In this document: positions 30,053 to 39,405 of the stretch, in pieces | How positions within the stretch are numbered: the stretch's first letter is position 1 | How the letters are laid out: each line of letters opens with the position of its first letter | Source of the DNA: Picochlorum sp. 'celeri' | Lineage: Eukaryota; Chlorophyta; Trebouxiophyceae | Assembly: GCA_010909725.1 (NCBI GenBank) | Contig: JAACMV010000005.1 | Span: forward strand, 248,001-312,000 | Length of the DNA: 64,000 nt | Direction of reading: 5' to 3' | The notes under the pieces: generated by a model | What the model saw: the letters and a program-made list of their open reading frames with translations, nothing else | Databases searched by the model: none | Told to the model about the DNA's origin: nothing | Position numbers and translations under genes: made by a program

Positions 30053-31618
30053 TCAAGATTCAAATTCTAAATCTAAAATATCATCTCTTGGTAGAACAGG
30101 CACGTCCCGAAGCTGTGGGGAATGTGCCAATGCCAAATCATATCCAAAGTGAGGAATGGGATTATAGTATGTATCCATGTGCTCTGTCACGTCCCAATGT
30201 TCCCCTGTACTGCTGTTTCCATGTTTTTGCACACGACCATCTCCAAAATGATTCTCACCCCACCACCTCTGATACTTGTCTTGTCCTGGGATCTCCTGCC
30301 ACGTCTCTCCATTCTTCTCTCCCACACCATGTTTGAACTCTTCCCTCCACTTGTCTCCCCACTTGGTCAGTCCACCATACCCATCGGGGCGTTCAGCCCA
30401 TCGATCGGTCCATTTTACGCAGCCACCAAATCCATCATAGTCTTCTCCCCATGTTTCATGCCAGACATCCCCTCCATCCCGTCCCCATTTGTCCGCCCAT
30501 TTCTCTGTCTTTCCACCACTCCAGTACACTTCTGACCATTTTTCTTCCCATTCCTGCTGATTCGCAGCTCTCGCCCATTTATGTGCATTTCTTAGTACCA
30601 TTGGTTGTTTTGTCTTTTTATCGGTGCTTATTTTTTCCGTCCAAGTCTCCCGCCATGCATCCCCCGAGTCATTAATTCCGTACTTTTCAGCCCCTAATTC
30701 CTTCATGCCAGACCAATCACTCACTTCCCACCATCTTTCTGTCCACGCAACAGTTCCATCCTTATTTTGACCAGACACTTCTGTCCATCTGTACCAGTAC
30801 CCATTCTCGCCAAACTCTTCCCCACTCTCCGTTGTAGACGTCATTTCTGTCAACCCAACAGTCATTATCTCCTCCTGCCCCAGGTCCTCCTCATAGATTT
30901 CTTCATCCTCAGACTGGAATTTCAGAGCTAAACTCTCTGGAAATAAGCTCTGAGAACCTTTGATCGACTCTTCCGGCGCCTCAGGTGCCAACGGTGACCC
31001 AGCAAACCACATCTCCTGCGGCGTCTCTGAGTCCTTCTCCTTAAACATCATCCTTGGCCCCTGCTTTTCTTTTTTCGGGGCAAGTAAAGGGCCGGCATCT
31101 ACCTTTCCTCCAAACCAACCATCAAGTGACGTTCCTACAGGCGATGGTGGCGATAGAGAAGAGCTTGAGAAACCATCTTTTGTGTCACGTTGTGACACCC
31201 TGTTCAAAAATGCAGGCCTCTGCCTCGATTTCACAACTCCAACAGCTTCTCCATCTCCTCTCACACTGGGAGTCTCATCCACATACTTTGACCGTATATC
31301 TTGCAGCGCCTCCGCCGCATCACGAAGCACCCCTGATGTCCTCTCAATCAATTCATCCACCTTGTCATCTGCATCCCCACCTTGTACGGATTTTGCCGCA
31401 ATAAAATCCGCAAACAGCGGCCTTGATATCACCTCTTCAGTATAATTTTCATCTCTAGATGCAATAGCCATCGCAAAACGCCCACGGAACCCATTCAGAG
31501 TCGCATATTTGTGCGTCAAGGGCACTGGCCCTTGCCTCACAAGAGTCGTGGTATAGCACGACGATTGCATGGTTCTTTTCAACCGCATTCTTCCTATGGG
31601 TTTACCCACATTCTTCAT
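30053..31618 (-). CDS. ESV1/LESV-family starch-granule protein
   Basis: 521 aa, single exon. The C-terminal half (about residues 270-475) is a Trp-rich repeat region with the family's characteristic spacing: WYRWTEVSG, AWTERWWEVSDW, EWEEKWSEVYWSGG, KWADKWGRDGGD, WHETWGEDYDGFGG, KWTDRWAERPDG, WGDKWREEF and GETWQEIPG. EARLY STARVATION 1 and LIKE ESV1 use these aromatic and acidic stripes to bind amylopectin and organise glucan crystallisation in the plastid. The N-terminal 60 residues are rich in Arg, Ser and Thr with few acids, consistent with a plastid transit peptide. The middle is Ser/Pro-rich and acidic. I cannot decide between ESV1 and LESV. Its presence implies plastidial starch. Converges on the first PAN-like gene, diverges from the receptor kinase. 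Confidence 0.85.
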   Translation of the reverse strand: MKNVGKPIGRMRLKRTMQSSCYTTTLVRQGPVPLTHKYATLNGFRGRFAMAIASRDENYTEEVISRPLFADFIAAKSVQGGDADDKVDELIERTSGVLRDAAEALQDIRSKYVDETPSVRGDGEAVGVVKSRQRPAFLNRVSQRDTKDGFSSSSLSPPSPVGTSLDGWFGGKVDAGPLLAPKKEKQGPRMMFKEKDSETPQEMWFAGSPLAPEAPEESIKGSQSLFPESLALKFQSEDEEIYEEDLGQEEIMTVGLTEMTSTTESGEEFGENGYWYRWTEVSGQNKDGTVAWTERWWEVSDWSGMKELGAEKYGINDSGDAWRETWTEKISTDKKTKQPMVLRNAHKWARAANQQEWEEKWSEVYWSGGKTEKWADKWGRDGGDVWHETWGEDYDGFGGCVKWTDRWAERPDGYGGLTKWGDKWREEFKHGVGEKNGETWQEIPGQDKYQRWWGENHFGDGRVQKHGNSSTGEHWDVTEHMDTYYNPIPHFGYDLALAHSPQLRDVPVLPRDDILDLEFES

Positions 31619-32182
31619 TTCTATGAATATACATCATGCAGAACCGATCAAGAAAGGCTTCTGTACCATGTCGACACGAGCTCCATCGTCGACACTGCAA
31701 GTGCCTGGTATTGGTATTCCCATCAAACAGATCACTCGACCGAAGTCGACAATCCGATCCATTGTAGCGTTCGTTTGACATGAGAACATGGTATTTTGGA
31801 GAAGGGTTGGAGCCCATTAGTCGAATATCTTACTTTTTGAAATGAGTATTGTAACACTGTAAGGGATTCGCGTGACCAAGCATTGCACAGGTGCGTGGCT
31901 CTTGTTCTGTTTGACAACATCGCGTTGAACTCGTTGGTCTCATATTCCTGACGCATGGTTGAAAAAAGATTACATTGATGACTAAAAACATGATTACCAT
32001 TGTCGGCGAGCCATGCTGCTCGATTTTCTACGTTGGTGTTCGGGCCCCTCCATGATTCCGGGGGGTTGGAAAGGAACGTGCGGATATCCGTTGACTGTTG
32101 GCATTGTGTTGGTGCAGAATGAATCAAATAGTATATATGATGTTGATAATGTGATTGAAGAGGTATACGAAGAGCAGTTGTC
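31619..32182. promoter_or_regulatory. Divergent promoter region, ESV1/LESV / receptor kinase
   Basis: No gene seen. Contains the perfect palindrome cggatatccg (32081-32090) about 95 bp upstream of the kinase ATG and a TATA-like gtatatatga at about 32131. Confidence 0.45.
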
Positions 32183-34624
32183 ATGGTGGGACTTGAAGTG
32201 TTGTTGATAGTGCTTGTGCTTGCAAGTATTGGGGTCCCGTGGCATGCTGTGAGTGCATCAGATGAGGCACATGGCGTACCACTATCGCTATGCGGGGATG
32301 GGAGAATCTTGTCGCGGAAGTTGTTGCAGCAAGTGGAGGATATTGGTACATCTCCCGAGGAGAATCGGCCTGTGGAAGTGGATTCAACAGTTCAGCTGTG
32401 CATGCCATCATTTAATACGTATTACTTCCCATTTGCGAATGGAAACAGACAAATAGTAGATCCAGTGACGAATTTGAAGGCGTCGTCGAGAGAATGTTGT
32501 GCGAGTTGCCTGGAGAATGAAAAGTGCAATGCATGGCAGTGGTGTCCAGTGGAAGTTGGATGCTCATTTGCAAACACAACTGGAAAGAAGTTGAGCAATA
32601 CGTCATTTCCGTATTTAGGCTGTCAGTTATTAGATTTAGAAGGATTTACGCAGTATGTGTTTGATCTATCGGATGTGAAGTCGAAGGGAGAGAATATTCC
32701 ATTCATAGCTGGAGCGCCACTGAATGTGAGTGTGCCTGATGTGGATGGGTATGAGGTGTTTCCCGGTAATGAACTCGGAAGCGCCTTTGACTTTAAATGC
32801 GATCTGTCTGGCTTTTCTGAGTCTCCCAGTATCGTAAATTTGACGGATTCTTTGGTGTATAATAGCACAGATCAGTATGGATGTATGATCAAGGGTTCGG
32901 CAAATCTGATTGCCGCTGTGTGTTCAGAGGTTGAGGAATGTTTGGCGTTCAATTTTTATAGGAAAGGATTAGATCCCTCAAACAGTCAACCGACTCCATT
33001 TCAAGGAAGTGTGGGTATTTTGAAGACTGGGGATCTTGCAGATTCATTTGTGACAGAGGTTGAATTGAATCCAAATGCTGCAATTTATGTGGAAGATGGG
33101 TTGCTACCGGAATCTGTGAATGTAGCAGAACAAGCTGGAGTTGTGGCGACTGACGAGACGGATACCTCGAGTGATGGGACATCGACTGTGGTCATTGCAG
33201 TTGTTGCCAGTGTCGTTGGTGTCGTTCTCATAGCTGCATTGATTGGAATGGTGTACTACATTAAACGGTATCAGAAGATGACTCGATCTTTCCCAAGTAC
33301 GAATCGATCATCAAATGATGATGAGAATAATGATAAGAATAAAGTGGGGCACATTAGAAACTCTTCAGAAGAAGACTCATCTGGAGACTTTTTAGAAGAG
33401 AGTGCAGAAGATAGTGGCTCTCCAACATCTGTAGATGTCATAGGGAGACTGCCGCGTCAACAAACAATTGTTGTATCAGAGGTTCCGAGACCAAACGAAA
33501 TGCCTTCGTTTAACCAAACTCCAGATAGATCAACTTCTCCACCTGATTCAATGCCAGCTGGCTCTTCTGCGCGTGATTTAATGGATGCATTTTCTCAAAT
33601 GTATAAGCAGAGGCCAGCTGTAGACTACTTGCAATTGGGAAGTCTTTTGGAGGATGATGAAAGCAAGGCAGCAGCAGAATTGGAAGCAGCAGTAGAAGAG
33701 AGCCGCAGAAGCTCTGCCAGTGCTAGCTCACGTACACAGCATAGAGAAAGCACAAAAATACCATCAGTGATTGCCCATGAATCATCTGGACTGGCCGATG
33801 CCGGGTTAGTTGATGACTGGTCTATTTTACCAGAGGAAGTAGAGGTCTGCCGGCGACCTGATGGGACATGGTGGCAACTGGGTACTGGTGGTTTTGGAAC
33901 AGTATACAAGGGATTATATCATGGTGTACACCCCGTAGCAATTAAAATTATCCACCATATAGAAGAAGAGCGACATAAAGACTCTTTCATTAGAGAAGCG
34001 TCCCTTCTGAAAGCCCTTCGCCATAAGAATGTAGTGCAGTTTTTGGGAGCCTGTTTGGATGGACCTCATGGAACAGCACTGCTTGTAACAGAGCTCATGG
34101 AGCTTGGGGACCTGTGGAGGGCTTTGTCAGCAAAAGACCCTCAAGGAGAGCGAATATTCTCCTGGTACAGCAGAGGAGCCCAATGTTTGGTTGATGTAGC
34201 AAGAGGGCTCCATTACCTTCACTCTCGAAGAGTTGTTCACTTTGATTTGAAGTCTGCAAATATTCTGCTGTCCAGAGCCGGGACAGCAAAACTTGCCGAC
34301 ATTGGAATGGCAAGAGTTTTGAATAAGAGTTATTTATCAGTCATCAGTGGCCTAGGAACCTTTGCCTGGAGTGCCCCTGAAGTTTTGGCTGGAAAGAGAT
34401 GCACAGAAAAGGCTGACATTTTCTCATTTGGCGTGGTACTGTGGGAGATTTGCACCGGGGAGGCACCTGCTCGTGGTGACATGCGTCCATTGCAAGCACC
34501 AGAGGATTGTCCTCAGGAGATTGTGGATTTGTATCAGGCATGTACTGCTGAAAATCCTGATGACAGGCCAACTGCAAAAGATCTTCTTGACGCTCTTGGG
34601 CGAGTCTGCGATGTTACCAGATGA
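32183..34624 (+). CDS. PAN/Apple-like receptor kinase with HFD and DIG motifs (cluster member 2)
   Basis: 813 aa, single exon. Signal peptide (LEVLLIVLVLASIGVPWHAVSA), then ectodomain module 1 ECCASCLENEKCNAWQWCPVEVGC and module 2 DGYEVFPGNEL...FKCDLSG...YGCMIKG...VCSEVEECLAFNFY. The membrane span is at about 335-358 (VVIAVVASVVGVVLIAALIGMVYY). A long Ser/Asp/Glu-rich juxtamembrane region leads to a kinase domain at about 560-810. It has the Gly loop GTGGFGTVYKG, VAIKII with the ATP Lys, a catalytic loop VVHFDLKSANILL (HFD in place of HRD), ADIGMAR (DIG in place of DFG) and APEV. Asp, Lys and Asn needed for catalysis are retained, so activity is likely. The domain is TKL/Raf-like as seen in green-algal expansions. 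An extracellular-signal receptor is inferred; ligand unknown. Confidence 0.88.
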   Translation: MVGLEVLLIVLVLASIGVPWHAVSASDEAHGVPLSLCGDGRILSRKLLQQVEDIGTSPEENRPVEVDSTVQLCMPSFNTYYFPFANGNRQIVDPVTNLKASSRECCASCLENEKCNAWQWCPVEVGCSFANTTGKKLSNTSFPYLGCQLLDLEGFTQYVFDLSDVKSKGENIPFIAGAPLNVSVPDVDGYEVFPGNELGSAFDFKCDLSGFSESPSIVNLTDSLVYNSTDQYGCMIKGSANLIAAVCSEVEECLAFNFYRKGLDPSNSQPTPFQGSVGILKTGDLADSFVTEVELNPNAAIYVEDGLLPESVNVAEQAGVVATDETDTSSDGTSTVVIAVVASVVGVVLIAALIGMVYYIKRYQKMTRSFPSTNRSSNDDENNDKNKVGHIRNSSEEDSSGDFLEESAEDSGSPTSVDVIGRLPRQQTIVVSEVPRPNEMPSFNQTPDRSTSPPDSMPAGSSARDLMDAFSQMYKQRPAVDYLQLGSLLEDDESKAAAELEAAVEESRRSSASASSRTQHRESTKIPSVIAHESSGLADAGLVDDWSILPEEVEVCRRPDGTWWQLGTGGFGTVYKGLYHGVHPVAIKIIHHIEEERHKDSFIREASLLKALRHKNVVQFLGACLDGPHGTALLVTELMELGDLWRALSAKDPQGERIFSWYSRGAQCLVDVARGLHYLHSRRVVHFDLKSANILLSRAGTAKLADIGMARVLNKSYLSVISGLGTFAWSAPEVLAGKRCTEKADIFSFGVVLWEICTGEAPARGDMRPLQAPEDCPQEIVDLYQACTAENPDDRPTAKDLLDALGRVCDVTR

Positions 34625-34832
34625 CGACCCTATACATATGATTACTATTTATACAGCGCTTCCATTCGAAGAGAATAATATTTTTCGTCAAACAGAATTA
34701 TAGAGACGGTATTGTAAGACATTTGCAGTAAACTATTCTAAAGATTGATATGTGGTGAAGAAGAAACGACAAGCAATTAACCAAAAAGAGAAATGCAAGA
34801 GACTAGCCCCATCATCTCTTCTCATGTCACTT

Positions 34833-36326
34833 TCACATCAATACTATAGCCGGTGGGACATAGGTGTTCTCTGCTACGTTGCTGCCTTGCACAATCCCAT
34901 AGACCCTGAGGATAATATTGAATTTTGCACCCGAAACAGGAAGCCAATTAGCTTCTGGCACACCTACAGGCCTTGTTTTCGATACATATATAGTCACACC
35001 ACCATCCGAATCCGTCTCAAGACCTTGGCTGTAACTTGCAACGTGGTATTTGTTGGCATCATTGGGAATCAACTCGACAGTGTATGGAGTGTAAGCAGTG
35101 ACACTCCAAAACCGTCCAACTGGAGGAATATCCTCCGGGGTAAATTTCAATATGTATACAGCGTCATTTCCCCCAGTCAATGCGTTACCATCACCATCAA
35201 CAAACGTGTGATAGTACGCAGCAGTCTCCATTGTATTACCCCATTGAATAAATTCCGTGGTTGAAGCTCTATTCAGGGTATTATTCCCCCAATCCCCCAT
35301 ATCAGTGAAATGAATCCATCCATTTCCATCCGTATTTGTGAGATAATTTTCCAACAGTGCGTTATATCCAGCAATGGCTCCCTTTTGGAACTCTCCATCA
35401 TTAGTCCGTGCATCAAACGCAGCATCAAACTGGTCAGACACAGATTGCTCCATGGGGGTCAAAGGTGGAATAAATTTCGAGTCAACTGACTCTTGAAGCT
35501 GCTTCAGATACATAATTGGCGCCAGCTGCACCATGTTATCCGCGATAGACTTGTACGGTGTTGAAAACAACTCGACTGACACTATTTGGAGACCACCTGC
35601 CTCGGCATTGTTTTCATATTCAGTCAAATTCGCAAGCTTAAGTCCCCTCCGAAAAGCATTCGTCTTTTCCAGAATACTGGTACCATCAGGAAGGGATACA
35701 TCCGCCCTAAAGATGAGCATGGTGTGATTGTATGGCACATTAACCACATCATACCCTCCTCCCCCTGGGGCCTCCCCAGCCATAGGCCCGTTCAACAGAT
35801 ACGTTCCACCTCCCCCATACTCACCGACCTTGTGATTCTTCAGATCACCAGTATCCAAATACGTCCCAAATGCATCGGCCAGAATCACAGAATACCCCAC
35901 ATCCGTGTCCGGCACCGTGAGCACCAAAGGCCCCTTGCTCAGATCAACAATCGTAGCACCATACAATGTGTCCACATTGATGGCCACCACAGAGTGAAAT
36001 TCTGGCGTAATCTCATCCGGTCCAAATAAACTATTAGTGGGAAATTTCTCCCACTGGTTCACACTGAGCCAGAGAGGCCAAAAGGTGATCACATAGTCCT
36101 TGGCAATGGCAAACTCCTGCGGCAGTAAGAGTCATGAGCCACACAAACACACATGAAACAGGACACGCTGCTGTCAATATATCCACCATCACCACATCAT
36201 CATCATCATATGATACATTATTAAACGTGTCTTTATACGCATACAATAACGCACCGGTGTTGTCGCTGCTGCCGCGACAGCACCCCACAGCGCAACCCAA
36301 AAGATACTCAGCTGTTGTACTCGCAT
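34833..36326 (-). CDS. Secreted DUF1254/DUF1214 protein
   Basis: 451 aa from exons 36326-36255 and 36116-34833; intron 138 nt (gtgcgt...gcag). Exon 1 encodes a clean signal peptide (VQQLSIFWVALWGAVAAA) and joins in frame to EFAIAKDYVITFWPLWLSVN. The DUF1254 half includes PEFHSVVAINVDTLYGATIVDLSKGPLVLTVPD and a Gly-rich GTYLLNGP region. The DUF1214 half includes RFWSVTAYTPYTVELIPND and the closing NWLPVSGAKFNIILRVYG. The family is widespread in bacteria and present in algae; its biochemical activity is not established, though related proteins have been linked to cell-envelope and stress roles. A signal peptide suggests secretion. The long prokaryote-like second exon could reflect ancient transfer; this is inference only. 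Converges on the receptor kinase with a 208-bp gap. Confidence 0.83.
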
Positions 36327-36488
36327 ACTTGAGAGAATTTGACAAAACCCAAATCACATTACAAACAAATATATCCAAATACGTGTATAGAAATGCCCCA
36401 GCGAATAAAATCCTCCGAGTTCATAACATGATTACCTTCTCTACCTTTAGTAATCTCCACTGGGTCGAATATTCCCTTGAGCACGATG

Positions 36489-36517
36489 AGACAAATTTGT
36501 CTGGCGTTTAAACGCCA
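36489..36517. repeat. Two joined perfect palindromes
   Basis: agacaaatttgtct (36489-36502, 14 bp) shares its last base with tggcgtttaaacgcca (36502-36517, 16 bp). Both are exact. They lie about 165 bp upstream of the DUF1254 gene start. Confidence 0.88.
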
Positions 36518-36701
36518 CGTCGATGACGCCATTTTATTATTACAAATTAAGGCATGCCATGGCGAGAGATGGGAGTCTCTCCTTGAGCTCACTCCTGAGT
36601 ATACAACAATAGGATTCTATCCATGATGAATTTAAATTAAATATAATTTCTGCTCGCCATGATAGTAGGAGAGCACGCATGTGAGTATCGAAGAACGCGT
36701 T

Positions 36702-36737
36702 TGTCTCAATGTGTGTCTTCGTTAATCCATTGAGACA
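36702..36737. repeat. 10-bp inverted repeat upstream of PAN-like receptor
   Basis: tgtctcaatg at 36702-36711 pairs with cattgagaca at 36728-36737 across a 16-nt loop. Confidence 0.75.
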
Positions 36738-36824
36738 CAGTCTCCATCATGGGTTCATATCACAGCTGAGAATACATATAACCATTCGTGATATATTGGA
36801 TCAATAACAGAGAGTAATAATAAA

Positions 36825-37964
36825 ATGAGAGCACGTTGTATTTGGTTGCTCTTGTGTTTGTCTTTGACCTTGTCAGTAGAATGTCGAAGCACTGGGTCTT
36901 CTTCTCTCCACAATAGATTTAGCATGATGTTTAGTGATAGAGTAAAACGACAGAGACGGCGACTAGCACAGGAGGAACTGCCCTGCGACCCTTCTGTGTC
37001 TGCGTGCACTGCTTCCTCTGGCGAGTCCTCTTCTGTGCAGGTCATCCAGGGTGGTATTCTCGTCACTGGGTGCAGTATCATCGATAACTCGACGGTATTG
37101 AGCGGAACGACAATAATACCAAGGTTATATACCATTGCGGGGTCGAAGCGAGGGTGCTGTGCAACCTGTGCTCGTTGGGATGGGTGCAATGCCTGGAACT
37201 TTTGCATGGATCCCAGCGGATGCCGTGTCCCTGACAGGCTCAACGTCTCGGCATTCGCCGAGACACCAGGTGACGTGTCTCGAGTTCCATATAAAGCGTG
37301 TATATTATTATCAAAGAGACCTGCATCTTCTTCTTCTTCCTCGGAATTCTTTGAAAATGACAGCGATTTTTCATCTGGGCAGATGAGCAGAATGTTCATG
37401 CCTTCTATATCAGGGTACCGCACCTTTCCGAGCATGAACATATCAGCGACCTATGATTTCACCTGCGGGTATAGTCCGACAAAAACTCGATGTGAAATTT
37501 ATGGATCGGCATCAGAAATCTCTGATATATGCAGTGCCGACCCCAGATGCAAAGGCTTTGTCTTTTTGCCATCCATCACTGGTGATTCCTCTCAGAATCT
37601 GGGTATTCTGAAGCGGGGACCGACGGGTGGTGGGTTGATCGAAGAAGATGAACTGATACAAGACCCTCAGTCAAACGTGTATGTGCTGACAGAGCAAGGT
37701 CTCGAGGCTAAGAGTCCGGTTGAGAGCAGCAATGGTTCATCATCAAACACAGTGTTGTGGATCGTCTTGCCAACAATTGCGGGCGTGTTGATCATTGCCA
37801 TGGTGGCCATCATGCTGACATTCGCACTCATGACTCGGACGCATGGCAAAGCATTGCGTCGTGAGGATCCTCCTTCTCCGGAGGAAGGAGAAGAAGGAGA
37901 GCATGTTGACGAGGGCCATCCGATACGCCAAGAAGAGGAAGAAGAAGAGCTGCGTCGTGACTGA
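36825..37964 (+). CDS. PAN/Apple-like single-span receptor without kinase (cluster member 3)
   Basis: 379 aa, single exon. Signal peptide ARCIWLLLCLSLTLSVEC. Ectodomain module 1 is GCCATCARWDGCNAWNFCMDPSGCRVPDRL, module 2 SGYRTFPSMNI...FTCGYS...CEIYGSASEISDICSADPRCKGFVFLP, both colinear with the proteins at 28842 and 32183. Membrane span at about 309-333 (VLWIVLPTIAGVLIIAMVAIMLTF). The cytosolic tail is about 45 residues, highly acidic (PPSPEEGEEGEHVDEGHP, EEEEEEL), with no kinase, so it could act as co-receptor or decoy for the kinase-bearing paralogue. A Ser homopolymer (ASSSSSSEFF) sits between the modules. The next gene, a neuferricin-like cytochrome b5, starts 112 bp downstream on the same strand. 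Confidence 0.82.
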   Translation: MRARCIWLLLCLSLTLSVECRSTGSSSLHNRFSMMFSDRVKRQRRRLAQEELPCDPSVSACTASSGESSSVQVIQGGILVTGCSIIDNSTVLSGTTIIPRLYTIAGSKRGCCATCARWDGCNAWNFCMDPSGCRVPDRLNVSAFAETPGDVSRVPYKACILLSKRPASSSSSSEFFENDSDFSSGQMSRMFMPSISGYRTFPSMNISATYDFTCGYSPTKTRCEIYGSASEISDICSADPRCKGFVFLPSITGDSSQNLGILKRGPTGGGLIEEDELIQDPQSNVYVLTEQGLEAKSPVESSNGSSSNTVLWIVLPTIAGVLIIAMVAIMLTFALMTRTHGKALRREDPPSPEEGEEGEHVDEGHPIRQEEEEEELRRD

Positions 37965-38076
37965 GATATATCGAGCGATCGAGACATTATTTAATAATAA
38001 TAAACATCTATATATAAGTAAGCAATAAATATTGTCGGTCGATATTGTGATTGTTTGATGCATTGTCGTATACAGC

Positions 38077-39094
38077 ATGGGTGAGGATGGAATGCCACAT
38101 GGCATTCGAAAACGCGTTATCAAGGACAATGGCATCAAACCCGCTACACATATGCGAACATATGAAAAAGAACAGGAAAAGAAGAATGCATCAGTCCCAG
38201 GAGGAACAACAGCAACAGCAGACCATACGAGTACGTTTCGAGTCCTCCTCCTGCTGCCTCTGATGGTCCTCTTGGTTCTGTTTGGTGTGGTTGGAACCCT
38301 TAGAATGCGACAGCATTCGGTGCAGCCGACGTCACGTAATGGTAGTATGAAGGTGTTTACCACCGAAGAATTGGGCATGTATGATGGGAAGCACCGGCGT
38401 GGTGGTCCACTGTACTTGGCCATTTTGGGGTCAGTCTTTGATGTGACCCAAGGCAAGAGGCATTACGGTATGTTTTCTGTATTCACAATGCCGACTCCTC
38501 CCCCGTATGTATGTATGTATATATATATCAACTGACTCATATATATGTACATATCCAGGGCCGGGAGGGTCGTATCATTTCTTTGCTGGAAGGGATGCAT
38601 CAAGGGCCTACACCACTGGCAAGTTTGATGCCGACCTACATGATGATATTCGCGATCTATCACCGGAACGGATGGCAGAGCTCGTCGACTGGAGAAATTT
38701 TTATATCAATAGTGCCAAATATGTCCATGTTGGGCGTGTGATTGGGCGATTCTACGATGCCAAGGGCAATCCATTGCCATTGCTTGGCATTGTGGAATCA
38801 CACGCAGCAGACTACAAGAGAGAGGTTGAAAAGAATAGGACCCAGAGCAGTGCGTCTGGAGCGCGATGCGGGTTTCGATGGCACAAAGACTCTGGATCAC
38901 AGGTGTATTGTGATGAAAAGGACAAGACGGTTCCGAGGAAAGTCAGGTCAGTTGATGGGGGAGAAGCATGCCTGTGTCTCCCATTGACTGAGGCTGCTGT
39001 GAATGATACAGTCCAGGGCTACCCTGGGTGTGCAGCTGATAGCAGGACGTGTTTCACATCGCCAGGCAAACAGTCTTCTAGTAGCAGTAGTTGA
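38077..39094 (+). CDS. Neuferricin-like membrane cytochrome b5-domain protein
   Basis: 308 aa from exons 38077-38467 and 38559-39094, intron 91 nt (gtatgt...ccag). Signal anchor at about residues 52-72 (TFRVLLLLPLMVLLVLFGVVG). The cytochrome b5-like fold spans about 90-190: FTTEELGMYDG, GPLYLAILGSVFDVTQGKRHY, GPGGSYHFFAGRDASRAYTTGKF, LSPERMAELVDWRNFY and VGRVIGRFYDAKGNP. That order is typical of neuferricin/CYB5D2 and the MAPR group, which bind haem through Tyr residues and act at the endoplasmic reticulum with P450s and sterol enzymes. The C-terminal 90 residues add a Cys-rich segment (CGFRWHKDSGSQVYCDEK, CLCLPL, GYPGCAADSRTCF), also seen in some neuferricins, and a Ser tail. Confidence 0.85.
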
Positions 39095-39405
39095 CAACAG
39101 TGATGCGAGTGTCTTGATATCCAGTCAGTTGCAACTCCAATTGGAGGAGGAGGAGGAGGAGGCCTCCTAGGAGGAGGGAATTTTTTAATTCGTCGCCTTC
39201 GGAAGGGATTGGGCGGAGTAGGGTATCTAGATGGCATCGCCCCTGTTGCCAAACATGCTTTGTCCATACTATTATTTATTTCTTACAAATATATTTAATA
39301 CTACGAGTAGTACGTAGTCATCGCACGAGTATGTGTGTCTGTATGTGACGAGATTCCAATCGTTCATTTCATTTCTGAAGAGGAACAAACAGACCTATTC
39401 TATTC
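39095..39405. other. Spacer between neuferricin-like and Ca2+-ATPase genes, palindrome-rich
   Basis: No gene seen. Four overlapping palindromes at 39127-39174 (separate entry) begin 33 nt past the neuferricin-like stop; a GGA-repeat tract links them. Confidence 0.5.
39127..39174. repeat. Overlapping palindrome chain after neuferricin-like gene
   Basis: agttgcaact (39127-39136), ctccaattggag (39135-39146), aggaggcctcct (39157-39168) and cctcctaggagg (39163-39174) are each perfect and overlap in pairs, joined by a GGA-repeat tract. Confidence 0.85.

Larger units (their letters stand above)
36327..36824. promoter_or_regulatory. Divergent promoter region, DUF1254 / PAN-like receptor
   Basis: No gene seen. 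Carries two joined perfect palindromes (36489-36517) and a 10-bp inverted repeat tgtctcaatg/cattgagaca with a 16-nt loop (36702-36737), 90-125 bp upstream of the PAN-like receptor start. Confidence 0.5.

Noticed and set aside
36034..36378. 114-codon minus-strand frame overlapping the DUF1254 5' end
   Set aside because: It reads the DUF1254 exons in the wrong frame; the correct frame gives a signal peptide joined to DUF1254.
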